Origin: Amorphophallus konjac
Taxonomy: Eukaryota; Streptophyta; Magnoliopsida; Alismatales; Araceae
Assembly (NCBI GenBank): GCA_022559845.1
Contig: CM040117.1
Coordinates: 11,184,856-11,248,855, forward strand
Length of the DNA: 64,000 nucleotides
Direction of reading: 5' to 3'
A program made the translations under genes and the position numbers. The notes under the pieces were generated by a model. The model saw only the letters and a program-made list of their open reading frames with translations. It had not been told where the DNA came from and did not search any database. How positions within the stretch are numbered: the first letter of the stretch is position 1; each line of letters begins with the position of its first letter. Positions 12,031 to 24,900 of the stretch are shown here, piece after piece.

Positions 12031-12299
12031 AAAAGCTCTAACGGCATAGGCGGGGAGTGCATGCGCAGGGGTTATTTATAAACCTTGGTTGGCCTTGAGA
12101 GAACTGTTGCGACGCCTCGGGCCCCGAGACAGTACCTCCAAACCAGCGCGCAGTATATGATCATTGCGCTCGAGCCCCCACGCATTAGGGCAACCGCATT
12201 TATGGACCCGAGAAGCGAGACTGGGACAGCTCATGATGGCCAAATTCCCGCCCTTGTCGAAAATCATCTCTACTCTCCGAACCCATCCTTGGCTCGGGA

Positions 12300-13080
12300 G
12301 TAGGGGGGCAAGTGGAGAGGGGGAAATTCGCAGCCCATTACATGCACAGCCCAAACGGCCCATCGAGAGTCGCACGGCCCCACGAGTGACAGCCCCAGTA
12401 GGGCCCACTCAACAGAAGGCCCAAAATATTTAGGCCAACATCGCCCACCCAGATCTGGCTCGGACGCCCAACCAATGTCACCCTCACTACTCAGGAAAAG
12501 TCCAGAAAGCGACCTAGCATAGTCGGCTATAGGTGGACGAATTCTACCTAAAAGGGCACCCCAATCTCGGACCCCCAACGTAAGCAAGGGATATCCTTTG
12601 TTAGTTATAGATCAGCTCGCCACCAAGACTCCTCTTAGCGGTGAGGCGTATTCCTCACAACTGGGCGCCTATCCAGGCGAATGTTACGTTGTTGCCCGGG
12701 GGTATGAAGCTCAAAAGGATAAAGTGAGGGCAAGAGTCCACAAGCTGTGAAGAGCCCTCACCAAGGACGTAACGCCCCCTAATCTCTCAGGCTTGGCTCC
12801 GGGAAGGGAGCGAGCCACTATATAAATCCAGGGAATCCCTCCGAAAAGGTAAACCACTCTGAGCCACTTCAACTGGTGAAGAGAGATCACGTGCCTTTCT
12901 TCTCTCCTGTTTCGCTTCGCTCATTACTTCTACTGCTCAATGACTTAAGCATCGGAAGGTTTTCCATGGGGTCTCAACCCTGGACCTCCTATCGTCTTAT
13001 TCCCTCTTCGCAGAATCCTCATATGGAGTGGCCGCATCCTGTGATCACCCTAAAGCGGACGGCTCAAGACTTGACGTGAG
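12300..13080 (+). mobile_element. LTR-like region of the Tat-type gypsy relic
   Basis: A purine-rich tract (GGGAGTAGGGGGGCAAG, near 12296-12312) precedes sequence with a TATA box (CTATATAAAT, 12818-12826) about 500 bp further on. This is the arrangement expected for a polypurine tract and the promoter of a plus-strand 3' LTR. It lies on the correct side of the antisense ORF. I could not fix the ends, and no target duplication was found. Confidence 0.4.
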
Positions 13081-13094
13081 ATCTTACCTCTTTA

Positions 13095-13138
13095 GTCGTT
13101 AAGAGAATCATTACCTGTCGTTAAGAGAATCATTACCT
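13095..13138. repeat. 22-bp tandem duplication
   Basis: The unit GTCGTTAAGAGAATCATTACCT occurs twice without a gap (13095-13116 and 13117-13138), probably by slippage. Confidence 0.9.
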
Positions 13139-14792
13139 ACGATGCCAAATCAGAAGAATCATGGATAGAATCAATACAATCCTCTCCATCTACCACTGGA
13201 AGATGAAGTTGCCAACTAAGTATGGGTCAAGAAAGGTGGGGGAACTAGAGCAACTCCCGACACTACTATTTTATTACAAGTGGTTCTAAATTTTCTAACC
13301 ACATTTCCACCTCTACCGAGAGAATCCTAGGACCAACCAAGATCGCATGTGTGGCCGGTTTTTAGTGCAAAAGCACAAAGATCAGTCTAACAAATCAGAT
13401 CAGCAGGCATGCATGCCACCCTCGACATGAGCACCATTTCATGATGAATTAACAGATTGGAAGCCAAATGTGGGCCACCGCAAATGTAATCACACACTAG
13501 TTACGTATTAAATTTCTGTTGGGATGATCTCGAGGAATAACTCATTGCTTGCAGATTGATTAACATAGGCTCCTGTGCAATTCGGAGGCATAAGAGTGCA
13601 ATGGACCAGAAATGGTTCCCATAAACACAAGTTGTCCTACTCAATATCAAAACCCCAAAGTACGGTTGGGAGTCTCTCTCTCTCTCTTTTCGGCCGGGGG
13701 AGGGGGGTGCGCAGAATGGGGATTCCGATACCAATCAAACGGTCTGCTGGCACGACATGAGAACCACTGTACGGTGTTATTAATTTGTTGAATCCTGTGT
13801 CAAAGAAATATTTTAATAATATCATTTTGCGACTTCGCATATCCAACTTGACCAATCATTGTGTATGTCAGATATCATAATGCAGAATCATACAAACAAT
13901 AAGAGGGTGTTGTCATACCACATTTTCTGCCACACTGGTGTGAGTCAACCCGAGTTTGAGAAATCATGCGTGAATATCAGTCACTGCTTCAGTAGCCATT
14001 TATCAGATACCACAGAAATGGATCACACCTATTTTCGATTGAAACTAAGCTCATCTACACGATGCCTGATGCCACAACCTACAGTGTCTGCCCACATAAT
14101 GTATAGCAAATTATTTGAACGTCATTGCTTTCGATACCTGAAAGAGGGTTTTAGTGGGCTGTCCACAAGTTCCGCTCTACGGTAAAAAGGCCACACTCCG
14201 GTCAGAACAAGGATTATTTGGGTAAAAATCTTCCCCGGGACTGGTCTAAAAGAGTCACTCTGACTTCGGCCAATACCGTTGATTCTAGCTTTCATGAACA
14301 TAAGTGGTAAAGGGCTGAACTACCAAAAGATGTCAGTAGGATTTTGTGACCACAGATTTGGGAAACCTTCAGAGCCAACACTTTACACTATTTTCTGTCA
14401 CAGAAGATTTCACTTAAAGCTGAAGCGATCCATGCGATGGATCATGGAGGATCATAGAGGGTATACTAGAACTTTGCCTGGTCACAGGGTCCAAAATGTC
14501 ATAAATTCACTAGCCACACAGTCATGTCAGGGTAAGAAACATCAAAGGACATACCCAATTGGATTTAAAAAACATACATTCTTACACAGCTGAAGAGCAA
14601 GCACACATCTGAGCAAGCTTCAGCTTTTCAGGTGAATGAAGTGAACCCAGTAAGTTATTCAAAAAGAAAAAGATCACTCTCGAGTGATTGATGCATGACA
14701 GGCACATATGGAAATATGAAGGACCCATAAATAAATTGTATCTTCGAGAATTATTAATCAAATTTAAAAGATCAGTGGAGATGCATAATTAC
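13139..14792. other. Unassigned sequence downstream of PDHA
   Basis: This is the 3' side of the minus-strand PDHA gene and may include its 3' untranslated region and perhaps a very small last exon. I see no repeat ends, conserved protein or RNA gene. A (CT)n run lies at about 13674-13688. Confidence 0.4.
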
Positions 14793-14834
14793 TTATAAAA
14801 TAACCTTACTCTCCTTCCTGTCCACGCCAAATAC
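14793..14834 (-). CDS. PDHA: PDHA exon 8 (last exon, or next to last)
   Basis: After CTGCAG the frame reads VFGVDRKE, matching the family's FGADRKE or FGPDRKE, then SKVIL and a TAA stop at 14793-14795. Family members normally end in a form like VRATLP after KE. A good donor, GAGA|GTAAGG, occurs right after KE (exon end 14810). The true end may therefore be a tiny further exon that I could not find downstream. The VFGVDRKE part is secure; the last five residues are not. Confidence 0.7.
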   Translation of the reverse strand, partial: VFGVDRKESKVIL

Positions 14835-17800
14835 CTGCAGTGACAAGATTTACTTTAATTTACTCAGAACTCCGAAATATTGGCATAGAGCAGTACAGTC
14901 AGATTTTATGATGTACCTCTGCTCCACAACCTTTCACGTACACATCTGTAAAGAGCTCTGAAGGATCAGGCATCGAGCTCTCCTGGAAGGTATACCCATA
15001 AGCCAGCCATTAATGAGTAAAAGCAAAGAAATGATTCAGTCCTTAAAGGATTGATGTTCCAGCAAAAGTTGATGAAACCTTTGCTGCTGCGACATTTACC
15101 TTGGCTTGAGCAATGGCATCATCTACTTCCTTTCTGACTTCTTTCTCAATATCCTGAATGGATGTTCAGAGTATTAATTCCAAATACTCCTATAAGAAGT
15201 TAAAGAGCTCCATTATTTCAACTCAATGATGGAATTACCTTGAGCTCTGCAGCAGAAGCTAGATCATGTGCCAGTATCAATTTCCTGACTCTTTCAATTG
15301 GATCACGCTCCTGTAAAAGGAATTAGATAAAGTTCCTGTCCAGGACCAATAAAAATAAAAGCTGTTTTAGTATCTTCAATGAAACCATCTGACCTGTCTC
15401 ACACCACTGATCTCATCGCGTGTGCGATATGTGCTCCCAGGATCAGACATAGAGTGACCATGATACCTATATGTGTCCATCTCAAGAATCTAGAGCAAAA
15501 TCATAAAAACAGCAGCCCAATAATATAAAATTAAAAGATCAAGCCAATAATATAGAATTAGAAACCATGAAATTGCTAAAGTAGAGGGATCTCATAGTTT
15601 ATAGGGACTTGAATAAGTAGTCTGTTAACCCAAAGATTAAAATGATAGGTAGCATTTAGACACCCACTTGCATTGTTAGTTTCAAACAAATGAAGGAAGT
15701 CTCAAATTCAAAATTAACTTTCAGTTATTACAGGTGGTCTGCACCAAGCCTTCAGATTTTGCTGAAAAAAATATAACAAAGGTATGCAGTTGGACTAATC
15801 CATGAGAAATGGATTATGATGATAGCCACAACTCCAACAAAATTGATTGGACAAAGCTAGAGGAGGATGAACAGGAGAATCCTTTGTCTAGTCGAACTTG
15901 AAAGTCACCTAGTCGTCATGCGTGTCCTTTTTCAATTGTATGCACTAATCTGACTTATTTGAATCTAATTTTGTGTGTGAACCAATTTGAAACTAGAGCT
16001 TGAAGGGTGGAAGAAATTCACAGATTTGCAGTACAACAAACAGCCACACAAATCCAGGCAATGTGGGACACTAAGACTAAGGTTAATGACATAATGGTCT
16101 CACTAAATGACTCATCCATATGCTCAAAAGATTATCAGACAACAGAAACTGAAAGGATAACTCGTTGGCTAGCAATCTGTTTTGAATTACTCCAATTTCT
16201 AAAACATTAGAATTCATGAGTAAGATAATATTTTGGATAAGCCTTACATGTGATGATAATGAATCACTTGTTGATTGATTCTGGTAGATACCTGCATTAT
16301 CACTATATCTGCATGTTTTGTGTTATGCATGGTCAGTTTGACCGCTCAAACTTTGAGATGCATGTCTCCATATCCTTTAAGCTTTAGGGGACAAAAAGGG
16401 ATCATATAGTCCCATTTGGTATCAGCTTAACTTTAGTTGAGATAAGGATGTCATTCCAAGTGCCTATCCTTGTCCCCAGCTTGTTTGGTAAGTGGAATAA
16501 GTCAAATGAGAGTAGGGCAAGTGATGGCATGGGGATAACTCATTCCATGAAATTGTTGGAATGAGTTATCCCCAGATTTAACCACGAAGAATGAGGATAA
16601 GCCAAACTTAAACCCAGGGTTATCCCTAATACAAAACAGGCCCCCTTATCCCTGAATTTAGGTCACAAATGAGGATAACTCTAAGCTGGGATATCCTAAC
16701 TTTTTTTAGACATGACAAACAAAGATTAGATAATAAGTTTATCCCTTCTTGTTTTGTGCTCCTTTGATAAAGCTGCAGTAAGCCAAACCCGGGAAATTGA
16801 TCAATACGCTAATCATTGCACTTCTTGGTGGGCATAGGGACAGCATGCAGTCATGCGGAGAGAGAGAAGAGACCATGGACCACTTATTATCAGCTGCTTC
16901 TTTGCTCAGGAAATTGGGCTGCAGCTCTTTCAGTGGCTGGGTATTACTCAGGCTCCCAGACAGTGTGGAAAGACTGGTTCTGGCCTGGTTTTTATGGCTG
17001 AAGTCCCCTTAAAGCAACTGCAAAGTTTAGTAGCTGACTTTAAATGTTACCATAGGAGCCATTCGGGGGATCAGAACCCCAGAAAGTATATTTACCTTCA
17101 TTTGTAGAGTATTAACATGAGCTTACTTACATGATGTTGAGAGACAAAATTCTTACACTTCTTGTTTGGTTAGTTAGGTGACCCTCTCCAACTTAGTGTG
17201 GGCATTTTTTCTTTTCTTTTTTGTCCTGTGGCCATTTTGAGGGCTTACAGGCAATATACTTGCATATCCACCTTCTTATTTAATAAATTTGTGGTAATAT
17301 CAATATTTCCAACCCCTTCCCCCCTAAAGAAAAAGAGAAACAAAAACAACGTCATTCATTATCCTGACACGTAGAAGGATTGAAATAACAACAAATAAGG
17401 CATGAACCAATTGATGCATAACTGGCACTCTAGCCCACAAGAATCTTAACCAAACCAAAAATATGGTTAATATGAATTAATTTTGGTCACTTGAAAGATG
17501 AGCAGAATTCTATGCTAATGTGAAATGGAAAATCTAAGAAAGAAATGGCTGGGGTAAACCCACACACGGCTTATCTTCTCTTGAAGCAGACTTCCAAGCA
17601 TAATCATGAATTAACCAAGAATGCTGAGCAAAAATGTTACAAAAGAAATTTCTTAAAGAAAGAAGAAAGGAAAGAGCCAGCCTAATTAACTCCTCCGGTG
17701 AAATAGGTCTCTTTATCTTAGGAATATCAAATGAATTTTAGGCACAAAATAGCTGCCACCTGATGCCTCATTCTTGCACCCGAATAAACTTCTTGAAGAT

Positions 17801-18961
17801 TTTATTGCCTCTTTGTTGATTTTATTATCAAAATACAAGTGAGGTGCACTTTGATCAAGAAAGAACTTGGATCTATTTCACTGACTTCTTTTCTTTTGTG
17901 GGGATTTTACTGCAAGCTACTTATGTTCAAACTAGCCACAGTCACTGCCACACTACCCTGCCTTTCCCTTTCTTCCAAGTTGACCAGGAATTCAAGTCAA
18001 TGCAGATGATGAGATGCTAGTAAAACTGGGATAATGGAATGGCCCAATGGCCACAGACCATAGACATAACTCATGATCTCCAATAAACAGATGCATGTTG
18101 AAATCCAACTATGTACTCTATGGATCCGTATGCGAAAGTGGTTTAATGCCAACAACGAGCTTGTTCAACCTATTGGCACCAAAAATCTTTAACTAAACTA
18201 TCGTAGATCATTTCTTTTTGAATTATTCACAAATAGCAAGTACAGACCAGACTTTAGTGAAAATAAATAGCATGCATAATCCTTCCTTATACAAGGCAAT
18301 GCTTCTTTACATGGAATACGAGTACCCCTAAGTGGCAGAAAAGCAATTCATGGTCAATTAATTCTTATTATCTCCTTGCACTATAGTCTACATGATGCAC
18401 TAATATCTTCACCTCTACATTTTCTTCTCAATTAATTTTTTATCTCCATTTAAGTGACGGAGGAAATTTAAGATCATCACTGGAAATCAAGTCCATCCAT
18501 GACATTAAACAATTGATGCTATTGACGCAATCATCACCGATCATTGATAGTATAGTTAATGGTTCAATTTGCCCTGAATTTTTCAGTCATAAATCCATTT
18601 CTTCTTTTTGTTTTTGAAAAGGAAAAATTTCCAAATGGTATACATATGTGTAAAGATACAATCAATTTAAAAATAACAACAGTACCCAGCTGTCCTAGGT
18701 TTGCAGGCACATAGCCTGAAACCCTTTTCCATGGGTCCATACACAGCAAGAAGCAGTAGAAAGAAGGGGCACAGCTCTTCAACCAACTTTTCTAGGGTTT
18801 CTGCACAATAAGCCAAAAAGGAGAAAGAGAAAAACATAAGAAGAAGAGAAAAGAAAAAGAAAAAAAAACATTAAAGAGGAAGATGAAAATGGAGAGACAA
18901 CAGCCTGTGCAGACTACCTGCAAAGGCCATCTCCTGTGCACAAGCTAGAGACAGGGCAGAA

Positions 18962-18992
<31 letters not shown>

Positions 18993-21900
18993 GCCTGTCT
19001 GCTGCAAGAAGATGCAAGGAATGGGGGTTGGTGTGACTTCCAGAAGCTCTCCAAGGGCCAGTTGCAGCAGAACCTACAAGAATGGGGGAAGAATAGAAAA
19101 GAGACAATAGATGAAAAAAGGAGGAAGACAATGGTGCACATGGGGGGGGTGCTGTGAGGACAGCCTGCATCCCCATTCCTAGCTTCCCCCCCCCAAAAAA
19201 AATCCCCCTTCCTAGTTCCTCTCATGCGTAAGGAAAAGGGAAGGGAGAAAGAGGTGGGGCCAGTTGCTGAAGAGATTGATAGAGTTTCTCAAAAGGAATA
19301 AAGTAAACAAAAGACTTTGGATGAAGAAACTTTACAAAAACACCCCTACCAGTACATAACCCAGGGAGTGGCCAGCCCCGTCCAACTCCTATCAATACCC
19401 CTCAAGGCTTCCTCCAAGGCTAAGAAAAAGAGCCTCCAAGCAGCGGCAGCATGCTCCAAAGCTCAGGAAGAGACTTTCCAAGTCTTCTAGATCTCTCAAG
19501 TGAAGTTTCCTCATTCAAGAAGATCAAGAACACTTGGAAGTGTTCCACATTGCTATTTAATGGAAATCAACGATTTATTCTTGAAGGAAGACTCTTGTTT
19601 GGTCTTATGTAATTCATAGCTTGTGTTGTTGATAATGGATCCTAGATGGATATATTTGATGGTTTGTGGATCCTTGATGGGTTCGATATGATGGCTATGA
19701 TTTCCATAACTAGTAATCCTTGATCCCAGATGAATTTATTTAATGGTTTGTGGATCTTTCATGGATCCAAAATGCTCACAAGCTTTTAATGGTTGTGACG
19801 CATGGGTCCTTAGTGGGTCCAAGTGGTTATTGGCTATGTGGATTCTTAATGAATCCAATAACTTAATGGATCTCTTACAGATCTTTATTGGGCCCAATCT
19901 AAGTATACTAAAGGATATGGATCCTAGCAGATCTTTAATGGGTTTCCTCAGACTCAACCTCTTCACACCTTAACTGAAAACAATTAAGAACATGTCCTTT
20001 AGTGTATCCTTATTGGGTTCCATCTGACTAATAGCCCCTTCACACCTTAGCTGAAAGCTATTAAGACCATGCCATTTAGTGAACTTTTAAGTCAAAATTC
20101 ACCACTGAGACATTATATCCAGTGGACCCAAAAGTAGCCCCAATGAGCTCAAGCCAAGACCTTGGCAAATGATAAACATCATTCAGCCCACAACCTAGAC
20201 CATGGCCGCAATCTAGTCAAGAATTTAAGAAAACCTAAAGAACACCAAGTCCCTTACAAACCCCAAGATGTGAGAAATGACCAAAATATCCCAAATCATC
20301 TTAGAAACCATAAAGATAAAAGAAATCTATACAAATAAAAAAGAAGCATTAAATACCACTATAATGCCTTTTTTAAAAAGTAGGTGGTACCACTATTGTA
20401 TTAAAAGAAAAAGGATGTACAAGAATAGTCAGTAAGTTTCCAAAAAATCCCTGGACATGCACGGAGCACACCAAGCTAATGTAACGCCCTCTAACCCCCC
20501 CAAAAAATAAAAAGGGACGAGTTTTGGGAGTTTAGATTACAAAGGAGTTCCGCCCACTCTCTCACTCTATCACAAATAAACAAAATCAATCTTCCCTGGC
20601 CTTGCTACCATTCTGAAAGTCTTGTTATTTCGTTCCCCCGACAAAGACCACAAGGCAACATGGAGAATCATCCACCAGATGATTCTGTCTCCTCTAAGGG
20701 TCCAACTTCTACCCCATGTCGCAATAATGTGATGCACATCACACTGGCGGCTAATAGTGCACTGTGATCTAGCAAGTTCCTCCAACACTCCCTAAGAGTA
20801 AGTGCACTAGTGCAGCCTAGGAACATGTGGTCCAGATTCTCATCCCCCTCTCCACACAAGCGGCAAGTCAAAGAAATGCCCAGGACGAATGGTAACAGCC
20901 TATCCCGAGTGGGCAGCCTCCCAAAGAAAATCCTCCAAGAAAGAAACTTCACCTTCAATGGACTCCTAGACTGCTAGATCTAAGGGGCGAGACTGTGGTG
21001 AACCCTTCCATCAGAGATAAAGGTGTAGGCTGATCAGACAAAGAAGGAACCCTCAGTTCCCCCACCTCTAGGTCCACTCATCAACTCTGTCTAGCTAAGG
21101 AGCAAAGTCCAGAAGGAAGTGAAAGAGGTCCTAAAGCTGCTCCATCTCCTCGAGCCTGAGGTTCATCCTGAACGTCAATGCCTAGGGACCAACTGACAAC
21201 TGAGAGTCAAAAGTCTGGGAGACCGACCCCAAAGGGGCTGCTGAAGCTAGGAAGAGGCTCGGGTAAGAAGCCTATAGAGTGACGTCGCTGCACCATCTAT
21301 CCTTCCAAAAAAGACACTTGTCACCTTTTCCTAGTCAGACCCAGATGCTGGAACAGATAATGTCCCTACAAGTCAAGAAATCTCGCCAAATGAGAGAAAT
21401 GTGATGTGCTAATAGTGCTAGGTCCTAAGCTCTCCTCCTACTATAGTACCTCTATCTGATAACTTACACACATAGCCCATCCTCACCTGCCCCCAACTTC
21501 CATAACCACTTATACAAGAGAGCCAAATTGAAGTCTCTAATATTCTTTAACCGTACATCTCCCTCTTCCTTGCTTGCTGCCACTCTATTCCACTTGATGT
21601 CATGCCACCCCTTGCACCTTCCTCCACTCTCATCCTAAAAGAATCCCCCCTGGATGAATTCCACCTTCCTCGCCACTGTTTTGGGGATTCGGAACATAGA
21701 TAGGAAATAAATGGGTGGACTGTCCAACACTGATTTGTCTAATACTAGAACAATCTAGCCTTCCATCCTTCCAATCTAGCCTTATATCTCTGTACTAAAG
21801 GCTGCCAGTCCGCACAATGTAGAGCACAAGGGGACAATGGGAGGCCCTAATAGGAGATAGGGAAAGCTCCTATCTTACATCCCAATATGTAAGTCGACCT

Positions 21901-24900
21901 TTAAAGGGACCTATCCTCCATATTCATCCCTACAAGGTTTTTATTGAAGTTGACCTTGAGACCACTGGTCACTGACCACCTCCAACAACTCCAACAATAA
22001 CTTGGCCACATAAAGTTAATGCTCATCCTCTACAAGGAACAGAATAGTATCATCTACATACTGTAAATGTGTAACAGATGGACCACCTCTCCCAACCTGG
22101 ACACCTAAAGCCTTCGCTCTCAACTAGACCTTGCTCAAGATATGGGCTACCTGTACAAAGAGAAAAGGGGACATAGGATCTCCCTGACGGACCTCCCTAC
22201 CACTGTGGAAGAGAGGAGTCGGTTTCCCATTGACAAGAACAACAAAAAAAGATGAAGAAATACAAGCACGAACCCAGCTTGTCCATCTCTCCCCAAAACC
22301 CATCTTGTCTAGCACATTAAGAAGACACTGTCAATTGACCCTATCATAGGCCTTTTCACATTCTAGCATCAAGACTACGCATTTCTTTCCCGGTGAGTCT
22401 TCATAACAAAAAGGCACTCATGGCTACTGGAAAGTTTTCCTGAATGTGCCTCCCACTAATGCAAGCACCCTGGAATCTACTAACCAACTTATTCAATATG
22501 CTGTCCAATCTCCCTACTAGCACTTTAGAGATGAACGTTTAAGTATCATTCAACAGACATGTGGGCTTGAAGTCTCGGAAATATTAGGCTCCTTGCTTCT
22601 TAGAGATAAGGACTAAGAAGATTTTATTAAAACCCCCCAAATGAGCCCTTCCCTCTTGACACTTCCTCACTACTGCCAAGAAGTCCTCCTTCATAAAATC
22701 CCAACACTTTTGGAAAAAAGCCAAAGAGAAACCATCCAAGCCTAGAGCTCTGTCCCCTACAAGAGAAAAAATAGCCTAGTAGACCTCCTCCTCTAAGAAG
22801 CTCTACAACATGACTTCCCTATCCTCAGGAGAGAAATGAGGGAGAAGATCATCTGTAATCCTAGGTCTGCTGTGCTCATCCTCTGTGAATAATCTGGAGT
22901 AAAAATCCCTTGCCTATCCCCTGATATCTTCATCCCAACAGAAAGAGTGGTCACACACACGGATGTAAGTGATGGTGTTGACTCTCCTCCCTGAGACTAC
23001 GCTGGAAGTAAACAGTGTTCTTGTCTCCTTCTTTAATCTATCTATCCCTCGATCTCTATCTCTAAGTACCACTTTGATAGCGGGATAGACTAAAAGTAAG
23101 TTAACTCAATTAGATTAGATTGTCCCGGAGTTAATCCACTTTTAGTTTGATATGCATTGGGTTGGAGTTAACCAACCTTTTGAGGTGGGTTTTGAATTTC
23201 AGATTAAATCCGGGTTAACCATGTTTTTAGTCTAGTTATATTGTTCCACTTATCAAAGTAAAAAAGTGTTAACCCAAGGATAAAAATCAGGTTAACTCCC
23301 ACTTAACCCGCTATCAAAGCGGACCTAATAGATCTCCTCCCTAATAAGAATCTCCTCAAACTCTCCCCTCAGAGTGTCGTTAAGCCTCCTATCATCATCA
23401 TTCATAAGTCCCGCCTCCTCCAAACAGTCTAGGCTCTCAATCTATTGGAATATTCTATCCTTAGCCGCCCTGACAGAGAGGGTTTTGGCTGCCCCCATGT
23501 CCTGAGAACCTGAGTTGTATGCCTCAACTTATTGCCCAGAATAGCCATAGCGGACTTGCCTATACATTGTGTATTCCAAGCTCCCCTCACTGTCTCCAAG
23601 AAGTCTCCCTCCTTAAACTAAAACTTCTCAAGCCTGAAACTGTTCCTCCTCTCATAAGAGCGGCTAGTCTTTAGAAGCAGAGGTTTGTGGTCCAATACTA
23701 TTCTTGCCAAAGACTACACCTACACATGGGGATAGTGGTCCTCCCAATCCACGAATATCAAGAATCTGTCCAGCCTAAAGCAAGAGGGATTAACTCATAG
23801 GTTGGACCATGTGAACTGCCCATTTGCCATGCCACTGTCGACTAATGCTGCTTCCTCGATGAAATCAGTGAAGTCATCCATCTCCCTAGTATCACTATTG
23901 TCCCTCGTCCTTTCCCAAGGTGCTAGCACCGCATTGAAGTCTCCACCTATACACCAAGGCCGTCTAGAGATGTAGTGATGCCTCACCAACTCCTCCCACA
24001 AGAGTTGTTTCTCCTCTGCTTTGGGGCCAAACAACCCCATGAAGTCCCACAAGAAGCCATCCTTTACATTCCGAAAATGTAAGGAGATAGCCCGCCTATT
24101 AGCCTGCTTGTCTAACTTCACCTCTTCTACTTCATACTGATTCTAGAGGATCATGATTCCCCCAAACCTACCCTCCGCCGGGGAGACTACCCCCTTGGTC
24201 TCGCACCACCAATCTCCCTCTAGATGGACTCCCCATCCCCTTCACACTTAGATTCTTAAATACACAAAATGTCAATCTTACATCTAATCAACTCCTTCAT
24301 AGCCCTCTTCTTCTCTCCCCCTCCCCCCCCCCGGCCACCTAACCCCCCCCCTTCACATTCCATAAGACGCCCTATATTTCCAGTGGGATGTCCATCTCCT
24401 CCCTGTCACCCTCACACTCCACATCCCCCCTCTGTTGAGCCCTTACTCCCTACAGAATACTCACACATCACCTCTTCTTAACTTTGGAGAACACCCCTTT
24501 CAAGTCTTTCTTCGCAACATCAAAAAAGATACCCACCTTGTCTGCCAATTCTCTCACCTAGGTTCCCATCAAATTTTCTACCACCCCCACCAACTCCTTC
24601 GCTTCCTCCCTCCTTAAGTAATTCTAGTTAGTCAGGGCCACCCCTTCAGACTACTCACCTGATCCCCCTTCCGGAGTGTCTAGGATCACCTCCTCATCCT
24701 CCAACAATAGCTCCACCCCAGCTTCCTGAGCCTCAATGCTCCTGTCGGCCCCACCTGGGCCGATCAGTGACTCCCATAAGAGTACCATCTGTTAGACCAA
24801 TGGGACAGCCCCAACTGAACATGCATTCGCTAGCAGGAGCATCAAAGAGGCCTGCAGTCCCTCGTTGGCCTCCTCTGCTCCTCCGGCTACACCCCGACTC

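Noticed and set aside
13859..14593. Two ~105-codon plus-strand frames downstream of PDHA
   Set aside because: No recognisable motif, no codon bias apparent, and they lie opposite the probable 3' region of PDHA.
14793..15489. Exons at 14.8-15.5 kb as a separate partial E1-alpha pseudogene
   Set aside because: They begin exactly where exon 3 stops (NGPI|ILEMD), show no overlap with the exons at 46.7 and 62.3-63.2 kb, have intact splice sites and lie on the same strand. One gene is simpler.
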